A stretch of 64,000 bases of DNA from Izhakiella capsodis. GTDB lineage: Bacteria; Pseudomonadota; Gammaproteobacteria; Enterobacterales; Enterobacteriaceae. A program made the translations under genes and the position numbers. Each line of letters begins with the position of its first letter. The stretch's first letter is position 1. The stretch spans positions 62,001-126,000 of the forward strand of contig NZ_FOVC01000006.1 in assembly GCF_900115045.1 (NCBI RefSeq). Direction: 5' to 3'. Positions 25,869 to 35,835 of the stretch are shown in pieces. The notes beneath the pieces were generated by a model. The model was not told the DNA's origin. It saw only the letters and a program-made list of their open reading frames with translations, and did no database searches.

Positions 25869-26216
25869 TCACAGCTTAAGATTTACCAGATTTCTTTTCA
25901 GCAACGCTTCGCCAATACCGGGCACCTCACTTAGCTGCTCAATCGCTGTAAACGGACCATATTGCTTGCGATAGCTAACAATGGCCTCCGCTTTCCTCAG
26001 TCCCACACCATTCAGCATTTTTGCCAGCTCAGAAGCACTCGCCTGATTGATACTGACTTGCTCGCCATTTACAGCACTACTTTTACTGTCTGTTATTTCT
26101 ACCTGATCAGGTAGCTTTGTTGGTTCAGCTGACTTTGGCGGCGCAGCAAGCGTCTGCCCCATGCCAGCCATCAAAAGGCCACTAAGAATAATTGCCTGAT
26201 ACCATGATTTTTCCAT
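25869..26216 (-). CDS. ybaV: ComEA-like helix-hairpin-helix protein YbaV
   Basis: 115-residue protein with a signal peptide (MEKSWYQAIILSGLLMAGMG...AA, cleavage after about residue 25), a linker and a C-terminal ComEA-type helix-hairpin-helix. The domain reads VSINQASASELAKMLNGVGLRKAEAIV, then EVPGIGEALLKRN. It is probably a periplasmic DNA-binding protein related to the competence protein ComEA; its role in this group is not established. A strong AAGGAG ribosome-binding site lies 7 nt before the ATG. It is downstream of ppiD, separated by a terminator. Confidence 0.92.
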   Translation of the reverse strand: MEKSWYQAIILSGLLMAGMGQTLAAPPKSAEPTKLPDQVEITDSKSSAVNGEQVSINQASASELAKMLNGVGLRKAEAIVSYRKQYGPFTAIEQLSEVPGIGEALLKRNLVNLKL

Positions 26217-26402
26217 ATGTCATCTCCTTATTTGTCAGGGCACAGCCAAAGTAAACAACCGGTGAAAACACCACAATCCGCTCATTCACTCGCTGGAAAA
26301 CTGGCCGGAAAAAAAATCCTGAATTGCAGCAACGTCATCCATCTTTGCGCGATGGCGCAGAATATTCCGGTTAAGAGAAGAAAACGTCGGGAAGAAGATA
26401 AT

Positions 26403-26433
26403 AAAAAAGGCCGGGCAAGTTGCCTCGGCCTTA
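26403..26433 (-). terminator. Terminator of ppiD
   Basis: On the minus strand, stem AAGGCCG.../CGGCCTT with an internal GGCAA/TTGCC pairing, followed by TTTTTT, 19 bp after the ppiD stop. Confidence 0.88.
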
Positions 26434-26451
26434 TAATCAATTTGTTGACGG

Positions 26452-28323
26452 TTACTGAACGTCAACTCCTGAACCATATTTTATTTTGGCTTCTTTGCGC
26501 AGACTACTCAGCAGTGCCTCGAAAGCTATCTGAGCATTATTCTGCGTGATGCCCTGAGCCAACGCATTTTTTTGCGCTTCAGGCATACTGCCAGCCTGTA
26601 CTTTATCCAGCGCTAGCAGCACGACGTTTCCTGTGCCATCCTCGCTTACACCGTATGATGTCCCATTTTTTGGCGGCAGCGGTAGCTCAAACACCGCCTG
26701 AGTGATCGCCGACTGATCTGTACGACTTAGTGTTTGTGGGGCCCCAAACGTCAACTGCGCCGCTTTCATCGCCTGATCGCCTTTACCACTTTTTAGCGAT
26801 ACCAGTAATTTTTCTGCCTGAGCGTTAGCCTCTTTGCTAGCCTTTTCGCGGCGAATATCTTGCGTTATCAGTGCACGAACCTCAGAAAGTGGTTTCACCG
26901 CCGGTGCTTTATAGTCAGCAATACGCAGTACGAAAGCCTGATCGCCATCAACGGTGATAATATCGGAGTTACTGCCCGGAGCACCGTTATGACCCCGCAA
27001 ACCGCCATTGAAAATAGCCTGTTCAACCGGTTTAAAAGCTAACACAGCCGGGACGGTATCGCGGGTGAACCAGCCGGTTTCAACCGCCTTAACGTCGGCG
27101 GCTTGCTCGGCTCCCGCTAGCGATGTGTTATTGTTGCTGGCAGCATCACTCACTTTTTGCTGCAGCTTATAATAGGCTTCTATTGCTTTTTCCTGCTTCA
27201 CTTTGTCCGCAATCTGATCATGCACTTGCGCCAGTGGCTTAATTTGCTGCGGTTGAATATCATCCAACCGCGCAACAAGATAGCCAACTGAAGACTTAAT
27301 TACTCCTGACAGCTGACCTTTATTCTTCAGGCCAGCATTTTTTAACTCATCCGGCATGGTTTCCGGTTCCAGCCATCCCATATCGCCGCCTTTGCGTGCG
27401 GTGATAGGATCGATAGATTTTTGTTTAGCGAGGGTGGCAAAATCAGCACCGCTCTTCAGTTCATTCAACACCGCCTGTGCATCAGCCTGAGTTTTGGTTT
27501 GAATGACGCTAAAACGACTACGTTCTGGTTGGGTAAAATCCTGCTTATGTTGATCATACCAATTTTGAATATCGCTCTCGCTGACCGACACCTGCATGCT
27601 GGCTGCATCCAACTTAATGTAGCTGACGCGGAACTGCTCAGGCACCATAAAGCTGACTTTGTTCTGTTCGTAGTAATTTTCAATTTCGCTTTCGCTGACG
27701 CTTTGTTTTGCTGTCAGGGCGTCCACGCTAATAGTCGCTTCACGAACGATACGCTGTTGAGAAACCAGTGCGGCCAACGCATCCTCTTCACCTTTTAACA
27801 GGAAATCAGTACCCGCGACAGACTGAATTAGTTGCTGTACAGCCAGCTGTTTACGCAGGGCTTCTGCGTACTGGTCAGGTGAATAGCCCATATTCGACAA
27901 GATGTTATTATATTTCGCATTGTCAAACTTACCGTTATTCTGGAAGGCAGGCTGACTAAAAATAGCCTGTTTAATCTGATTATCGCTGATAGACAGGCCA
28001 ATCTTTTTAGCGTATTGATCGAGCAGTTTCTCATCTATCAGCTGAGAAAGCGCCTGCCGCCGCATCTGGCTCATATAACCTGCGCTACTCGCCAACGCAG
28101 AAAACTGATCGCCCAGCATCTGCTGCTGACGCGCTTGTTCGTTCGCGTAAGCACGCTCCATCTGTATGCGACTAATTTCGTCCCCGTTTACCTTGGCAGC
28201 ATAGTTCGCATTTCCACCGACCAAATAGTTACCTATCCCCGTCAGCACAAATGACAGAATAATCAACCCCAGTATGATTTTGAGCACGACATGGCTTGAT
28301 GCCGTACGTAAATTGTCCATCAT
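26452..28323 (-). CDS. ppiD: Periplasmic folding chaperone PpiD
   Basis: SurA-like chaperone anchored to the inner membrane near the SecYEG exit, 623 residues as in E. coli. An N-terminal signal anchor (VVLKIILGLIILSFVLTGIGNYLVGG) follows a short cytoplasmic start MMDNLRTASSH. The SurA-N-like chaperone arm follows, and the parvulin-type domain lies around residues 265-360 (SRFSVIQTKTQADAQAVL through GGDMGWLEPETMPDELK). The C-terminal domain is helical. It lies downstream of hupB as in E. coli. Confidence 0.96.
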   Translation of the reverse strand: MMDNLRTASSHVVLKIILGLIILSFVLTGIGNYLVGGNANYAAKVNGDEISRIQMERAYANEQARQQQMLGDQFSALASSAGYMSQMRRQALSQLIDEKLLDQYAKKIGLSISDNQIKQAIFSQPAFQNNGKFDNAKYNNILSNMGYSPDQYAEALRKQLAVQQLIQSVAGTDFLLKGEEDALAALVSQQRIVREATISVDALTAKQSVSESEIENYYEQNKVSFMVPEQFRVSYIKLDAASMQVSVSESDIQNWYDQHKQDFTQPERSRFSVIQTKTQADAQAVLNELKSGADFATLAKQKSIDPITARKGGDMGWLEPETMPDELKNAGLKNKGQLSGVIKSSVGYLVARLDDIQPQQIKPLAQVHDQIADKVKQEKAIEAYYKLQQKVSDAASNNNTSLAGAEQAADVKAVETGWFTRDTVPAVLAFKPVEQAIFNGGLRGHNGAPGSNSDIITVDGDQAFVLRIADYKAPAVKPLSEVRALITQDIRREKASKEANAQAEKLLVSLKSGKGDQAMKAAQLTFGAPQTLSRTDQSAITQAVFELPLPPKNGTSYGVSEDGTGNVVLLALDKVQAGSMPEAQKNALAQGITQNNAQIAFEALLSSLRKEAKIKYGSGVDVQ

Positions 28324-28453
28324 CGTGTGACAACACTCCGCTGTATTATGTATATAAATCTCAGCGCTTGAGCGGCCTGTCCGTTAAGCCGTCTTACGCA
28401 GCGCGTTCTCACGTCGTATGACAATCAGATAAAGAGAATTGTCACTCAAAGAT

Positions 28454-28483
28454 AAAAAGGCACATCGTCACCCTGATGTGCCT
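28454..28483 (-). terminator. Terminator of hupB
   Basis: Perfect 9-bp stem AGGCACATC/GATGTGCCT with an 8-nt loop and TTTTT on the minus strand, about 75 bp after the hupB stop. Confidence 0.88.
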
Positions 28484-28556
28484 ATTAGATTACCTGATAA
28501 CGCCCGAACAGTCCTCATTCAGCCAGATTATTCTGCAAGCTGACGTGAGAGTTCCA

Positions 28557-28829
28557 TTAATTAACAGCGTCTTTCAACGCTTTACCAGCGCGGAAACCTG
28601 GAACCTTACTGGCAGGGATCGTGATTTCTTTTCCGGTCTGCGGATTACGGCCAGTACGTGAAGCACGTTCACGTACTGAGAAGGACCCAAAACCAACTAA
28701 AGCAACCTCCTCACCAGACTTAAGAGCGTCAGAAACTGAGCTCATAAAGGCGTCTAATACACGCCCAGCAGCTGCTTTAGAAATATCAGCATTTGCAGCA
28801 ATTTTATCTATCAGTTGTGACTTATTCAC
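28557..28829 (-). CDS. hupB: DNA-binding protein HU-beta
   Basis: 90-residue HU subunit that bends and compacts DNA. It starts (GTG) VNKSQLIDKIAANADISKA; the beta-arm signature GRNPQTGKEITIPASKVPGF is complete and the C-terminus GKALKDAVN is canonical. An ATG three codons upstream lies directly against the AGAGGGG ribosome-binding site, while the GTG is 9 nt away and gives the E. coli length and start codon, so GTG is chosen. It sits between lon and ppiD. Confidence 0.96.
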   Translation of the reverse strand: MNKSQLIDKIAANADISKAAAGRVLDAFMSSVSDALKSGEEVALVGFGSFSVRERASRTGRNPQTGKEITIPASKVPGFRAGKALKDAVN

Positions 28830-28984
28830 GCTATTCATCCCCTCTTAATTATTTACTTTGCGGTCAGATTAATCATCTGCCACTATCGCGCAGTAATTAT
28901 ACAGGCATTTTGCCTGAGTCAGGCAGACTGCGACATTGCTACATCTTGCCGCGACTGGTTTGACTGCCTCTAAGTTAACGGCAC

Positions 28985-29020
28985 AAAAAAAAGCTGGCAA
29001 GTACCAATTTACTTGCCAGC
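28985..29020 (-). terminator. Terminator of lon
   Basis: An 11-bp perfect stem GCTGGCAAGTA/TACTTGCCAGC with a short loop, followed by eight T residues on the minus strand, 32 bp after the lon stop. Confidence 0.93.
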
Positions 29021-29051
29021 CCCGGTTTTACGTTGTTTTTGCCATCTATCA

Positions 29052-31406
29052 CTATTTTGCCGTGGCAACATGCATCCCACAGGGCGCATTTTCTAGTGCT
29101 AACATCAACACTTCCTCAATGCGTTTTACCGGATGGATATCCAAATCGGCGATGATATTATCCGGAATTTCTTCCAAATCGCGTTTGTTCTCATCAGGGA
29201 TAAGTACTTTTTTGATCCCCCCTCTGTGTGCTGCCAGCAATTTTTCCTTCAGGCCTCCAATTGGCAGAACCTGACCACGCAGTGTAATTTCACCAGTCAT
29301 TGCGACATCAGCACGCACGGGATTACCTGTCAGACAGGAAACTAACGCGGTACACATAGCAATGCCCGCACTCGGACCGTCTTTCGGCGTAGCACCTTCA
29401 GGCACGTGGACGTGAATATCGCGCTTCTCATAGAAATCGCCGTTTATACCCAGCTTATCAGCACGAGCACGAACAACTGTCAACGCAGCCTGTATCGACT
29501 CCTGCATCACCTCGCCCAAAGAACCGGTATAAGTTAGCTTACCTTTACCTGGCACACAGGCCGTCTCGATGGTCAACAAATCGCCACCGACTTCAGTCCA
29601 TGCCAGTCCGGTAACCTGTCCCACACGATTCTCGCTGTCGGCACGACCGTAATCGAAACGCTGGACTCCGAGGTAATCCTTCAGATTATCACCGCTTATG
29701 ATGATATTTTTCAGAGACTTATCCATAAGCAGTGCTTTAACAGCCTTGCGGCAAAGCTTCGACAGCTCGCGCTCAAGACTACGAACGCCCGCCTCACGCG
29801 TGTAATATCGAATAATGCCAACAATGGCGCTGTCTTCCAGTGTCAGTTCGCTGGCTTTAAGCGCGTTACGCTCAATCTGCTTGGGTAATAAATGCTGTCT
29901 GGCAATATTTAGCTTTTCGTCTTCGGTATACCCCGAAAGACGAATGACCTCCATACGATCCAAAAGCGCTGCCGGAATATTCATTGAGTTTGATGTGGCA
30001 ACAAACATCACGTCTGAAAGGTCGTAATCGACCTCAAGATAATGATCGTTAAAGGCTACGTTCTGCTCAGGATCCAATACCTCCAGCAATGCCGAAGCTG
30101 GATCACCTCGCATATCCGAAGACATTTTGTCAATTTCATCTAACAAAAATAGCGGGTTTTTCACCCCAACCTTCGCCATTTTCTGAATTAGTTTACCCGG
30201 CATAGAACCAATATAAGTCCGACGATGACCGCGAATCTCAGCTTCGTCGCGCACTCCTCCCAGCGCCATGCGAACATACTTTCGTCCTGTGGCACGCGCG
30301 ATAGACTGTCCAAGCGAAGTCTTACCTACCCCTGGCGGCCCTACAAGGCAAAGAATCGGCCCTTTAATTTTGCTGACGCGACTCTGCACCGCAAGATACT
30401 CAAGAATGCGATCTTTTACGCGCTCCAGACCGAAGTGATCTGTATCCAGGGTTTCCTGTGCTTTGCGTAGATCTTTTTTCACCTTGCTGCGCGCATTCCA
30501 GGGTACCTGTACCATCCATTCCACATAGCTACGAACCACCGTAGCTTCCGCTGACATCGGCGACATCATTTTCAGCTTCTGCAGTTCAGCATCTGCTTTC
30601 TCACGAGCCTCTTTAGGCATTTTAGCCGCATCAATCTTACGCTTCAGCGCTTCGTTTTCGTCAGGTGCATCGTCCATTTCACCTAACTCTTTCTGAATTG
30701 CTTTCATCTGCTCATTCAGGTAATACTCGCGCTGGCTTTTCTCCATCTGCTTTTTCACTCGGTTGCGAATACGCTTTTCAACCTGCAGCAGATCAATTTC
30801 TGACTCCATCATCGCCATCAGATATTCCAGACGTTCATTGACGTCTGACATCTCAAGCACTGATTGTTTATCAGCCAGTTTAAGCGGCATATGAGCGGCG
30901 ACGGTGTCGGCCAGGCGTGCTGCATCATCAATATTGTTTAAAGATGTCAGCACTTCCGGCGGTATCTTTTTATTAAGCTTAATGTAGCCTTCAAACTGAT
31001 TAATCGCAGTTCGAACCAGCACTTCCTGCTCGCGCTCTTCGATTTCCGGCGAGACCATATATTCAGCCTGCGCGGTAAAGTGATCACCATTGTCTGCAAG
31101 GCTGGTGATATGGGCACGCTGTAATCCCTCAACCAGCACTTTTACCGTGCCGTCAGGCAGTTTTAGCATCTGTAAAATGGAAGCTATCGTTCCTACTGAG
31201 AAAAGATCATTAATGCCGGGCTCATCCGTTGAAGCCTCTTTCTGCGCAACCAGCAGGATTTTCTTGTCATGATCCATCGCCGCTTCCAGGCAGCGAATCG
31301 ACTTCTCACGGCCAACAAACAACGGAATCACCATATGCGGATAAACCACTACGTCACGCAACGGCAACACAGGGATTTCAATGCGTTCAGAACGCTCAGG
31401 ATTCAT
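29052..31406 (-). CDS. lon: ATP-dependent Lon protease
   Basis: Hexameric AAA+ serine protease that degrades misfolded and regulatory proteins. Its 784 residues match E. coli Lon exactly in length. MNPERSERIEIPVLPLRDVV opens the substrate-binding N-domain. Walker A is GPPGVGKTSL near residue 356, and Walker B LFLLDEIDKM. The proteolytic domain carries the catalytic serine in PKDGPSAGIAM (about residue 679) and the lysine in GGLKEKLLAAHR (about 722). The 18 upstream in-frame codons are not conserved. A heat-shock promoter lies about 90 bp upstream. Confidence 0.98.
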   Translation of the reverse strand: MNPERSERIEIPVLPLRDVVVYPHMVIPLFVGREKSIRCLEAAMDHDKKILLVAQKEASTDEPGINDLFSVGTIASILQMLKLPDGTVKVLVEGLQRAHITSLADNGDHFTAQAEYMVSPEIEEREQEVLVRTAINQFEGYIKLNKKIPPEVLTSLNNIDDAARLADTVAAHMPLKLADKQSVLEMSDVNERLEYLMAMMESEIDLLQVEKRIRNRVKKQMEKSQREYYLNEQMKAIQKELGEMDDAPDENEALKRKIDAAKMPKEAREKADAELQKLKMMSPMSAEATVVRSYVEWMVQVPWNARSKVKKDLRKAQETLDTDHFGLERVKDRILEYLAVQSRVSKIKGPILCLVGPPGVGKTSLGQSIARATGRKYVRMALGGVRDEAEIRGHRRTYIGSMPGKLIQKMAKVGVKNPLFLLDEIDKMSSDMRGDPASALLEVLDPEQNVAFNDHYLEVDYDLSDVMFVATSNSMNIPAALLDRMEVIRLSGYTEDEKLNIARQHLLPKQIERNALKASELTLEDSAIVGIIRYYTREAGVRSLERELSKLCRKAVKALLMDKSLKNIIISGDNLKDYLGVQRFDYGRADSENRVGQVTGLAWTEVGGDLLTIETACVPGKGKLTYTGSLGEVMQESIQAALTVVRARADKLGINGDFYEKRDIHVHVPEGATPKDGPSAGIAMCTALVSCLTGNPVRADVAMTGEITLRGQVLPIGGLKEKLLAAHRGGIKKVLIPDENKRDLEEIPDNIIADLDIHPVKRIEEVLMLALENAPCGMHVATAK

Positions 31407-31492
31407 AGAGCTCTCTCTTAGTTTAATTTTCCGCCAGGTTCCGGGGCTCTTCTTTCGCAATTACTCATGCAGTCTGCCCCTATTAATTCGAA

Positions 31493-31521
31493 TATATGGG
31501 GATGATTATCTGGCATTCAAT
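31493..31521 (-). promoter_or_regulatory. Sigma-32 heat-shock promoter of lon
   Basis: Minus strand: -35 part ATTGAA and -10 part CCCCATATA separated as in E. coli lon (15 nt between TTGAA and CCCAT). Both elements fit the sigma-32 consensus. Confidence 0.85.
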
Positions 31522-31542
31522 GTTTAAGGATGACAGAAAAGC

Positions 31543-31566
31543 AAAAGGGGGAAAAATCCCCCTTTT
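31543..31566 (-). terminator. Terminator of clpX
   Basis: Stem AAAAGGGGG/CCCCCTTTT around an ATTTTT-type loop, 28 bp after the clpX stop. The A and T flanks are symmetric, so it could work in both directions. Confidence 0.85.
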
Positions 31567-31593
31567 GTTAACTGGCTGGAAAGCATCGGATAT

Positions 31594-32868
31594 TTATTCC
31601 CCGGATGCCTGCTGTGCCTCATTCTTACCATAAATCAAAATCGGATCGGATTCACCACCAATAACTGATTCGTCGATAACGACTTTTTCGACATCGTCCT
31701 TTGAAGGCAGATCGTACATAGTATTCAGCAACGCACCTTCAACAATGGATCGCAGACCACGAGCGCCAGTTTTACGGGACATCGCTTTCTTAGCGATAGC
31801 CGTCAGCGCTTCATCGCGGAACTCAAGTTCGACACCTTCCAGATTGAAAAGCGCCTGATATTGCTTGGTCAGCGCATTTTTCGGTTCGCGCAGAATCTGA
31901 ATCAGCGCTTCTTCGCTGAGCTCATTGAGCGTCGCGACCACTGGTAAGCGGCCAATAAATTCAGGGATTAAACCAAACTTGATCAGATCTTCCGGCTCTA
32001 CCTGAGACAGGAGTTCACCTTCAGAGGCTTTCTGCGATTTATCTTTCACCGTAGCGCCAAAGCCAATACCTGACCCTGTTTCGGTCCGCTGAGAAATGAC
32101 TTTATCCAAGCCAGCGAACGCGCCTCCGCAGATAAACAGGATTTTTGAGGTATCAACCTGCAAAAACTCCTGCTGCGGATGTTTACGACCGCCCTGAGGA
32201 GGAACCGCCGCAACAGTACCTTCGATGAGCTTCAGCAGGGCCTGCTGAACTCCTTCACCGGAAACATCCCGGGTGATCGAAGGGTTGTCCGATTTACGGG
32301 AAATTTTGTCGATCTCATCAATATAAACGATGCCACGCTGCGCTTTTTGCACGTCATAGTCGCATTTCTGAAGCAATTTCTGAATGATGTTCTCTACATC
32401 TTCACCAACGTAACCCGCCTCAGTTAGCGTAGTCGCATCCGCCATGGTAAAAGGCACGTCAAGCAGGCGCGCAAGCGTTTCGGCTAATAGGGTTTTTCCG
32501 CTGCCGGTCGGCCCGATAAGTAAAATGTTACTTTTGCCTAATTCAACGCCGTTGCTGGTATCGCCATTACGAAGGCGTTTATAGTGGTTGTAAACCGCTA
32601 CCGCCAGTACTTTCTTCGCCCTTTCCTGACCAATGACGTAATCATCAAGATGGTGGCGAATTTCATGGGGCGTGGGCAGCGCACTTCGTTCGCGATGCGG
32701 TGCAACCTCTTTAATCTCTTCGCGAATAATGTCGTTACAAAGATCGACGCATTCATCGCAGATATACACGGATGGTCCGGCAATAAGCTTGCGCACTTCA
32801 TGCTGGCTTTTACCGCAGAAAGAGCAGTACAGTAACTTTCCTGAACCGTCTTTGCGCTTATCTGTCAT
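31594..32868 (-). CDS. clpX: ClpXP protease ATP-binding subunit ClpX
   Basis: AAA+ unfoldase feeding ClpP, 424 residues as in E. coli. The N-terminal zinc domain has Cys15, Cys18 and the CDEC pair. Walker A is GPTGSGKTLLAETLA, Walker B IVYIDEIDKI, and the pore loop GYVG, the ClpP-contact IGF loop and the RKH loop (GGRKHPQQEF) are conserved. ATG 32868 has GAGG 7 nt upstream; a start two codons earlier lacks spacing. It is co-directional with clpP, 122 bp downstream of it. Confidence 0.98.
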   Translation of the reverse strand: MTDKRKDGSGKLLYCSFCGKSQHEVRKLIAGPSVYICDECVDLCNDIIREEIKEVAPHRERSALPTPHEIRHHLDDYVIGQERAKKVLAVAVYNHYKRLRNGDTSNGVELGKSNILLIGPTGSGKTLLAETLARLLDVPFTMADATTLTEAGYVGEDVENIIQKLLQKCDYDVQKAQRGIVYIDEIDKISRKSDNPSITRDVSGEGVQQALLKLIEGTVAAVPPQGGRKHPQQEFLQVDTSKILFICGGAFAGLDKVISQRTETGSGIGFGATVKDKSQKASEGELLSQVEPEDLIKFGLIPEFIGRLPVVATLNELSEEALIQILREPKNALTKQYQALFNLEGVELEFRDEALTAIAKKAMSRKTGARGLRSIVEGALLNTMYDLPSKDDVEKVVIDESVIGGESDPILIYGKNEAQQASGE

Positions 32869-32990
32869 CTGCAAACCTCTTCATTAGTCTCATCCGCCTG
32901 ATGTGGCGAGGGTATCGTCAGCAATACCCGTATCAAAACCGATTTTTTGACGCTACAAAAATGCTAAAACCGGGGTAAGCAGCCTTCGCG

Positions 32991-33614
32991 TTACTTACGG
33001 TGCGTCAGGATAGAATCTACCAAGCCATACTCTACAGCTTCGTTTGCTGACAGGAAACGGTCCCTTTCAGTATCCCTCTCTATTTCTTCAAGAGATTTGC
33101 CCGTATGTTCAGCCATTAATTCATTCATACGCTGCTTGACTTTAAGAATTTCGCGGGCATGAATTTCGATATCCGTCGCCTGGCCCTGGTAGCCCCCAAG
33201 AGGTTGATGGATCATCACACGGGAATTAGGCAGACAAAAGCGTTTTCCTTTGGCGCCAGCCGTTAACAAAAACGCGCCCATTGAGCAAGCCTGCCCCATA
33301 CATATGGTGCTTACGTCAGGCTTGATAAACTTCATCGTATCATAAATTGACATCCCCGCGGTGATCACACCACCGGGAGAATTGATGTACAGATAGATAT
33401 CTTTTTCCGGGTTTTCCGCTTCCAGAAACAGCATTTGGGCGACAATCAAATTTGCCATGTGATCTTCAACTTGCCCGGTCAGGAAAATCACACGCTCTTT
33501 TAACAGGCGGGAATAGATGTCGTAAGAACGCTCGCCGCGCGAGGTTTGTTCTACCACCATCGGTACCAGTGCCATATGAGGTACCGTTTGTTCATGTTCG
33601 CCACTGTATGACAT
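32991..33614 (-). CDS. clpP: ATP-dependent Clp protease proteolytic subunit
   Basis: Tetradecameric serine protease, 207 residues including the short propeptide (mature protein from ALVPMVVEQ). The catalytic triad is in place: Ser111 (GQACSMGAF), His136 (RVMIHQPLGGYQGQATD) and Asp185 (TERDRFLS). It is upstream of clpX and downstream of tig. An AGGAGAC ribosome-binding site precedes the ATG. Confidence 0.98.
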   Translation of the reverse strand: MSYSGEHEQTVPHMALVPMVVEQTSRGERSYDIYSRLLKERVIFLTGQVEDHMANLIVAQMLFLEAENPEKDIYLYINSPGGVITAGMSIYDTMKFIKPDVSTICMGQACSMGAFLLTAGAKGKRFCLPNSRVMIHQPLGGYQGQATDIEIHAREILKVKQRMNELMAEHTGKSLEEIERDTERDRFLSANEAVEYGLVDSILTHRK

Positions 33615-33882
33615 TTCCGTCTCCTGAATAATTTTATCGATTCTATCCGGGCATGAGGCAGTGCACCTGGCATCCTGCGCTCATTACCTCTCCCTGCTGC
33701 TATCAGGATGATCAATCAGACAGCTTCGCTAGCATGAGGTTCGATTTGGGGATCTAAGCCCGATAATTCAAGCATAACAACTTTTTTTTATTCACTAACC
33801 AGGAAAAACTGCCTATTTGAGTATTTGCTGTTTAAATGAACAACCAAGCGCACTAAATTGGTTTCAGGCAGGTGTTAGAGAC

Positions 33883-33914
33883 AAAAAAAGCCCGCAGCCA
33901 AAGCCGCGAGCCTG
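33883..33914 (-). terminator. Terminator of tig
   Basis: Minus strand stem GGCTCGCGGC with GCTGCGGGCT (one mismatch), short TTTG loop, then seven T residues, 23 bp after the tig stop. Confidence 0.88.
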
Positions 33915-33936
33915 AATAGAACCTGATGCGGAAAGC

Positions 33937-35241
33937 TTATGCTGGCGTAGTCTGGTTCATCAGTTCCTGGAAGTTAGTGGCTTTTTCAGTCACTTTAGCT
34001 TTTTCCAATACCGCTTCAACAGCTTGTTCTTCCAGCGCAACGTTACGCATGTTATCCATCAGTTCGTTATTTTTACTGTAGAATTCAATAACTTCATTAG
34101 GATCTTCGTAGGCGGAGGCCATTTCTTCAATCAGGCCTTTAACACGCGCTTCGTCAGCTTTCAGCTCGTTGGTGCGAATAACTTCACCCAGCAGTAGCCC
34201 AACAATTACGCGACGTTTCGCCTGCTCTTCGAACAACTCGCGCGGCAGTTCAAGAGCCTGCTGCTCATTACCACCAAAACGCTGCGAAGCCTGCCGACGC
34301 AGTACGTCAATTTCACCATCGACCAGTGCAGAAGGCACATCGATTTCATTGGCTTTGACCAGTCCGTCAATCGCCTGAGATTTTACGCGATTGCGCACTG
34401 CGCCTTTTAGCTCGCGCTCCATATTTTTACGCACTTCTGCGCGTAAACCGGCAATCGAACCATCTGTTACACCAAAGCGCTTAATGAAATCGTCCGTCAG
34501 CTCAGGCAGTTCACTCTCTTCAACTTTTTTGAGCACGATGCCAAAATTGGCCGCTTTCCCTTTCAGGTTCTCTGCGTGATAGTCTTCCGGGAAAGTAACT
34601 TCAATGCTGAATTCTTCCCCTGCTTTATGTCCAACGATGCCGTCTTCAAAACCAGGGATCATTCGACCCTGGCCCATTGCCAGCACAAAATCAGACGCCT
34701 TACCCCCTTCGAATTCCTCACCATCAATTGAACCGGTGAAATCAACGGTTACGCGATCTTCCGCCGTGGCAGCGCCATCTTTATCTTTCCAGGTTGCTTG
34801 TTGCTTACGCAAAGTTTCCAGCATCGTATCGATGTCGTCTTCAGCAACGTCAACAACTGGCTTTTCAACTTCAATAGCGTCAAGGCCTTTCAGTTTAATC
34901 TTCGGATAGACTTCAAACTCTGCTGAGTAGGTGAAGTCTTCATTCGCTTTATATTCGCCCGGCGCATATTTTGGTGCGCCGGCCGGATTGATGTTTTCTT
35001 TGATAATCGCGTCAACGAAATTACGCTGCATCAAATCACCCAAAACGTCCTGCAGCACGGAAGCACCATAACGCTTTGAAACAATGTTCATCGGCACTTT
35101 CCCTTTACGAAAGCCGTCGATGCGTACATTTTTAGCGACATTGACCAGCTCGCTTTTGACCGCATTTTCAATCACATCTTTAGGAATAGTGATGGTTACG
35201 CGACGGCCAAGGCCCTGAGTTGTTTCTACTGAAACTTGCAT
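33937..35241 (-). CDS. tig: Trigger factor
   Basis: Ribosome-bound chaperone and prolyl isomerase, 434 residues (E. coli 432). The N-terminal ribosome-docking signature GFRKGKVPMNIV is near residue 43. The FKBP-type domain lies around residues 150-245 (VTVDFTGSIDGEEFEGG; MIPGFEDGIVGHKAGEEF). The helical C-terminal arms (NRVKSQAIDGLVKANEID; VEAVLEKAKVTEKA) follow. It lies upstream of clpP as in E. coli. The 279 bp between it and bolA hold no further gene. Confidence 0.97.
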   Translation of the reverse strand: MQVSVETTQGLGRRVTITIPKDVIENAVKSELVNVAKNVRIDGFRKGKVPMNIVSKRYGASVLQDVLGDLMQRNFVDAIIKENINPAGAPKYAPGEYKANEDFTYSAEFEVYPKIKLKGLDAIEVEKPVVDVAEDDIDTMLETLRKQQATWKDKDGAATAEDRVTVDFTGSIDGEEFEGGKASDFVLAMGQGRMIPGFEDGIVGHKAGEEFSIEVTFPEDYHAENLKGKAANFGIVLKKVEESELPELTDDFIKRFGVTDGSIAGLRAEVRKNMERELKGAVRNRVKSQAIDGLVKANEIDVPSALVDGEIDVLRRQASQRFGGNEQQALELPRELFEEQAKRRVIVGLLLGEVIRTNELKADEARVKGLIEEMASAYEDPNEVIEFYSKNNELMDNMRNVALEEQAVEAVLEKAKVTEKATNFQELMNQTTPA

Positions 35242-35520
35242 CTTGTTACCTCAAAAAATCACGTGCTCGGTCAACTTCAGACGGTTTGTGGCTAAATATT
35301 AACCTGGCAACCGCCTAACAACCGGGACGGCTTCTGATGTCAGAACCGTATTCCCTGTTACCAGAAGCATCCCGAAGACATACAGGAATAATCAGACGCG
35401 GCATTATAGCGGTATGAATTAAGCTCGTCGAGGCTGCCAGGCTTCAACTGACGGGCAAAATCATGACATTGTCGTCGCCAGACGGTTAAAAAACAGTCGA
35501 TGAGCAAGAGAGCGCCGCTG

Positions 35521-35835
35521 TCAGGCCTGGATACCAGCACCACGGCAGTTCGGGGAGGACAGAGTCCGATCTTGTTGATCCTCCCACTCTTTGCCAGTGT
35601 AGGTATGAAGTGCCAGCGCATGAATGCTACCTGCCATTTCTTCAGCTAACTCACTGTAAATGGCCCGATGGCGTTGAAGAAAACGCTGATCGATAAAACA
35701 TTCACTGACTATCACCACGTTAAAATGACTTTCGCTCCCCACCTGCACATTATGGCGAAAGCTTTCATCAACAACTTCCAGGTGCTGAGGGTTAAAAGCA
35801 GCCCGAAGTTTAACTTCAATTTGCTCGCGGAGCAT
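35521..35835 (-). CDS. bolA: BolA transcriptional regulator
   Basis: 104-residue class II KH-fold protein that partners with monothiol glutaredoxin and acts in stationary-phase morphology. Conserved parts are FNPQHLEVVDESFRHNV and GSESHFNVVIVS, then the RHRAIYSEL helix and the invariant histidine in SIHALALHTYTGKEW. The C-terminus ends SPNCRGAGIQA, as in enteric homologues. It is divergent from yajG and upstream of tig, as in E. coli. Confidence 0.96.
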   Translation of the reverse strand: MLREQIEVKLRAAFNPQHLEVVDESFRHNVQVGSESHFNVVIVSECFIDQRFLQRHRAIYSELAEEMAGSIHALALHTYTGKEWEDQQDRTLSSPNCRGAGIQA